The translations under genes and the position numbers were made by a program. Under the pieces are notes generated by a model. The model was not told the DNA's origin, made no database searches, and saw nothing but the letters and a program-made list of their open reading frames with translations. 64,000 nucleotides of DNA from Sarcocystis neurona (Eukaryota; Apicomplexa; Conoidasida; Eucoccidiorida; Sarcocystidae), in the NCBI GenBank assembly GCA_000727475.1, contig KL647313.1, forward strand, positions 1,097,665 to 1,161,664, given 5' to 3'. Below are positions 61,566 through 64,000 of the stretch, piece after piece; within the stretch, counting starts at the first letter, position 1; each line of letters starts with the position of its first letter.

Positions 61566-64000
61566 TTATAAGGATAGCTGCACACAGACGGTACTGTCCG
61601 AGGAGGCGCGGAAGTTTTGAAGACGTCGTGGTGCCTTAGTATGAACTTGTTGCTGCTTCTGCAGCAGCAGCAGCAGAGGTGGTACCTGCATGGAAGTTTT
61701 GTTTGCTCGAAGCTCGTGCGACTGCCGGTGTTGTCGCGCGACGCCCTGCTGCAGCTGCTGCTGCTGTATGCTCCGCGGCTGCTCTTCGACTTCGCTGCCC
61801 TGCTGCTGCCGTTCTTCTTCCTTGTGCGCACAGGAGCCCGGGAGGCAGCCTGGCTGCTGCTGCTGCTGCTCTCCCTGCCGTGTCTGCGGTATATCCTGCT
61901 CCTGCTGCTGCTGGTGCGTCTGCCTCTCACCCGCTGGTGCCTTCTGCTGCTGGTCTACTTCATCTTGCAGCACCTTCTCCTCCCGCTGCGTCTTCTCTCC
62001 GGGCTGCTGCCGCAGATTTCCCTCCCCCACCTTCACCGTGTCTCGTGCCTGCCGCTCACGCAGCTCGGCGCCTCTGAGAAGCATCCCTTTTCCACGTTTG
62101 TCCTGCAGCTGTTCAAGTTTCTGCTGTTGCAGTTCTTCTCTCTGCTGTTGCAATTCTTCTCTCTGCTGTTGCAATTCTACTCTCTGCTGGTGCAATTCTC
62201 CTCTCTGCTGCTGCAGTTCTTCTCTCTGCTGCTGCAGTTCTCCTCTCTGCTGCTGCCGTTCTTCTCTCTGTTGCTGCAGTGCTTCTCTTTCCTGCTGCAG
62301 TTCAATCTTCTGCTGCTGCACTTGTTGTGTCTGCTGCTGTACTTCTTCTCTCTGCCGCCGCACTTCAACCTTCTGCTGCTGCAGTTCAACCTGCTGCTGC
62401 TGCAGTTCCTTCTCCCGCTGCCGGAGTCTCTCCTGCTCTTGCTGCACGTGCTCTTGCTGCCACTGCAGCTGCCCTCGCTGCTGCTCCAGCCGCTTCTCCA
62501 GCTGCTGCAGTGCCTCCTCCTGCTGCTGCGTTGCCTCGTTCTGTTGCTGCAGTTCCTGCTGCCGCTGGAGCAGGTCCTGCTGCTGGTGCTGTAGCAGCTC
62601 CTGCTGACGCTGCAGAGCCTCTTTTTGTTGTTGCAACTCCTCTTGCTGTTGCTGCTGAAGCGCCTGTTGCTGCGCTTGCTCTTCGCGCTGCATCTCCAGC
62701 TGAGTCTGTTTTTTCGCCTCTTGCTCTTGCTGCTGCAGCGAGAGGCGCTCCCGTTCTTCTTTCTCTCTCTGCAGTTGCTCCCGCGCTTCTTGCTGCTGCT
62801 GGCTCAGTTCCTGCCGCTGCTGCTCCACCTCCTTCTGAAGCTGCTGCAGCTGCTGCCCTTTCTGCCGCAAATTCTGGTCTTCTTGCTGCTGCTGCAGCCC
62901 CTCTTGTTCTTGGGAGAGCTGCTGCTGCTGTTTCTGTCTCTCTTGCTGCAGCAGTATCTGCTGCATCTGCACGTCCTTCCGCAGCTCATCAAGTCTCTCT
63001 TGCTGCACGTGGAATTGATGTTGCTGCGCTCGATTCTGTTCCGCCAGCGCCTGCAGCTCTCTTCGCTGCTGCTGCAACTGCTCCTTTTCTTCTTGCTGCT
63101 GCTGCTGCTGGTGCAGCAACTCCTTCTGCTGCTTCGTGACAGTCTCGCTTTCCTTTTTATACTGGCGTAAATACTGGGCGAACAACGCACACTTCTTCTG
63201 CTGCTGCTCCCTAGCTGCCGCCAGCTCTGCCTCGTGCTTCTGCAGCTCCTTCTCCCAGTGTTGTAGCAGGAACTGCTGCTGCTGCAACTCCTCTGTGCTC
63301 GCCTGCAGCGCCTGCTGCTCGCTGCGCAACGTGTCTGTCAGCTGCAGCTGCTCTCTCTCCTTCTGCTGCAGCTGCTGCTCGAATGCATGTAGCTTCTGCC
63401 GCAGCACTTCTATTTGCAGCAGCTGCTGTTGCTGCTTCTGCTCCCCCTGCTGCTGTGCGCCTCTCGAAGCTGCAACCGCTGCTGTTGCTGCTGCCGCTGC
63501 AGCCGCGGAAATCAACAGCTCTTGCTGCTCCTGTGTTAGCGCTCCTGCTGACGCTGCAGTCTCCTCCAGCCGCTCCTTCTCTTCCTCGTTCTTCTCCTCC
63601 TGTGTTTTCTCTTGATATTCCTGCCGGTGCTCTCGCCCGTGCTGCTGCTCCTGCTGCTGCCGTTTTTGAGACATACGCAGCTGCTCCTGCTGCTCAAAAC
63701 GCTGCTGCAGCTGCAGCGCCGGGCTTCCTTTGCTTTCCGGCTTGAGACCAAGTGGTTGCTCATTTTGCTGCTGCCGACTCTCCTGCTGCTGCCGATCCTG
63801 CTGCTGCTGCCGACCTCCTTGCTTCTTCCCCTCTTGCTGCTGCTGCTGCTGCGCGCTTTGCAGCTGCTGCTGTTCGCGGCGTTCCAGTTGCAGCAGCTGC
63901 TGACGGGCTTCGTCGAGTTGCTGCTGTGTCTTCTTCAACTGCTGCAACACCTTCTGGTGCTGCTGTCTCTGCTGCACTTCGCGTTGCTTTTGCTGCTGCC
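61566..64000 (-). CDS. Long Gln-rich coiled-coil protein, C-terminal part (runs off window)
   Basis: Minus frame open from the window end for 811 codons to TAA at 61566. Continuous heptad-type coiled coil from the window edge to about 62050: KKTQQQLDEARQQLLQLERR, ELQKHEAELAAAREQQQKKC, LFAQYLRQYKKESETVTKQQ, QERLDELRKDVQMQQILLQQ. It is broken by a short Ala block ([20 protein letters not shown]). A 21-bp tandem array (62110-62420) encodes REELQQQ heptads. The tail is non-coiled: RGKGMLLRGAELRERQARDT, then Gln/Glu repeats and a distinct end KAPRRLQNFRASSDSTVCVQ. Probably a structural or scaffold protein such as cytoskeletal or rhoptry-neck-like coiled coils, but no specific family can be named. 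The start lies beyond position 64000. Confidence 0.82.
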   Translation of the reverse strand, partial: QQQKQREVQQRQQHQKVLQQLKKTQQQLDEARQQLLQLERREQQQLQSAQQQQQQEGKKQGGRQQQQDRQQQESRQQQNEQPLGLKPESKGSPALQLQQRFEQQEQLRMSQKRQQQEQQHGREHRQEYQEKTQEEKNEEEKERLEETAASAGALTQEQQELLISAAAAAAATAAVAASRGAQQQGEQKQQQQLLQIEVLRQKLHAFEQQLQQKEREQLQLTDTLRSEQQALQASTEELQQQQFLLQHWEKELQKHEAELAAAREQQQKKCALFAQYLRQYKKESETVTKQQKELLHQQQQQQEEKEQLQQQRRELQALAEQNRAQQHQFHVQQERLDELRKDVQMQQILLQQERQKQQQQLSQEQEGLQQQQEDQNLRQKGQQLQQLQKEVEQQRQELSQQQQEAREQLQREKEERERLSLQQQEQEAKKQTQLEMQREEQAQQQALQQQQQEELQQQKEALQRQQELLQHQQQDLLQRQQELQQQNEATQQQEEALQQLEKRLEQQRGQLQWQQEHVQQEQERLRQREKELQQQQVELQQQKVEVRRQREEVQQQTQQVQQQKIELQQEREALQQQREERQQQRGELQQQREELQQQRGELHQQRVELQQQREELQQQREELQQQKLEQLQDKRGKGMLLRGAELRERQARDTVKVGEGNLRQQPGEKTQREEKVLQDEVDQQQKAPAGERQTHQQQQEQDIPQTRQGEQQQQQPGCLPGSCAHKEEERQQQGSEVEEQPRSIQQQQLQQGVARQHRQSHELRANKTSMQVPPLLLLLQKQQQVHTKAPRRLQNFRASSDSTVCVQLSL

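Noticed and set aside
1..64000. Transposons, telomeric repeats, rRNA or tRNA genes
   Set aside because: No transposase or reverse-transcriptase motifs, no AAACCCT-type runs and no recognisable RNA gene were seen by eye; a covariance-model scan for tRNA would be needed to exclude small ones.

Overview
The window looks like nuclear DNA of a coccidian apicomplexan, most probably an Eimeria species. It is saturated with CAG/GCA/AGC trinucleotide runs in exons, introns and intergenic DNA, which read as Gln, Ala, Ser, Leu or Cys homopolymers depending on frame. It also has long (TA)n, (CA)n and TATATG-type microsatellites, purine- or pyrimidine-only tracts, and introns bounded by GT..AG. There are two assembly gaps (14624-15118 and 30676-31481), both inside tandem repeats. 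I cannot fix the species. Because CAG-type repeats contain no stop codons, long open frames occur on both strands by composition alone, so most calls are graded by non-repeat residues, splice signals and phase agreement.

Layout. 0-6.4 kb: poorly resolved accessory-looking DNA with several unassigned exon candidates on both strands. 6.46-20.5 kb (minus): the one gene identified with confidence, the E1-beta subunit of the mitochondrial branched-chain 2-oxoacid dehydrogenase complex, seven exons spread over 14 kb with every splice phase agreeing. 20.9-29.5 kb: several candidate genes, mostly unassigned, some overlapping on opposite strands. 30.1-36.4 kb: a decayed Gln/Glu heptad repeat with a gap, then a 1555-codon open frame on plus. 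36.6-42.8 kb: candidate exons among microsatellites, a tandem repeat (38.45-38.96), a purine minisatellite (41.5-41.95) and a pyrimidine tract (42.2-42.7). 42.87-45.40 kb (plus): a large low-complexity protein with a basic C-terminus. 45.5-48.0 kb: three tandem repeat arrays, including a 68-bp repeat with a palindromic core. 48.0-51.3 kb: small exons, some joined by phase. 51.9-54.2 kb (minus): a secreted or membrane-type Ala/Ser-rich protein. 55.8-59.6 kb (minus): a spliced Gln/Ser-rich gene. 61.57 kb to the window end (minus): the C-terminal part of a long coiled-coil protein.

No bacterial-type operon, rRNA, CRISPR array or recognisable transposon protein was seen, and I did not identify a tRNA by eye. 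The only pathway link that can be made is the E1-beta gene. In coccidia related to Toxoplasma this mitochondrial complex is known to take over pyruvate-to-acetyl-CoA conversion as well as branched-chain amino-acid breakdown, because the ordinary pyruvate dehydrogenase sits in the apicoplast. The remaining proteins are lineage-type low-complexity proteins for which I give structure but no function.
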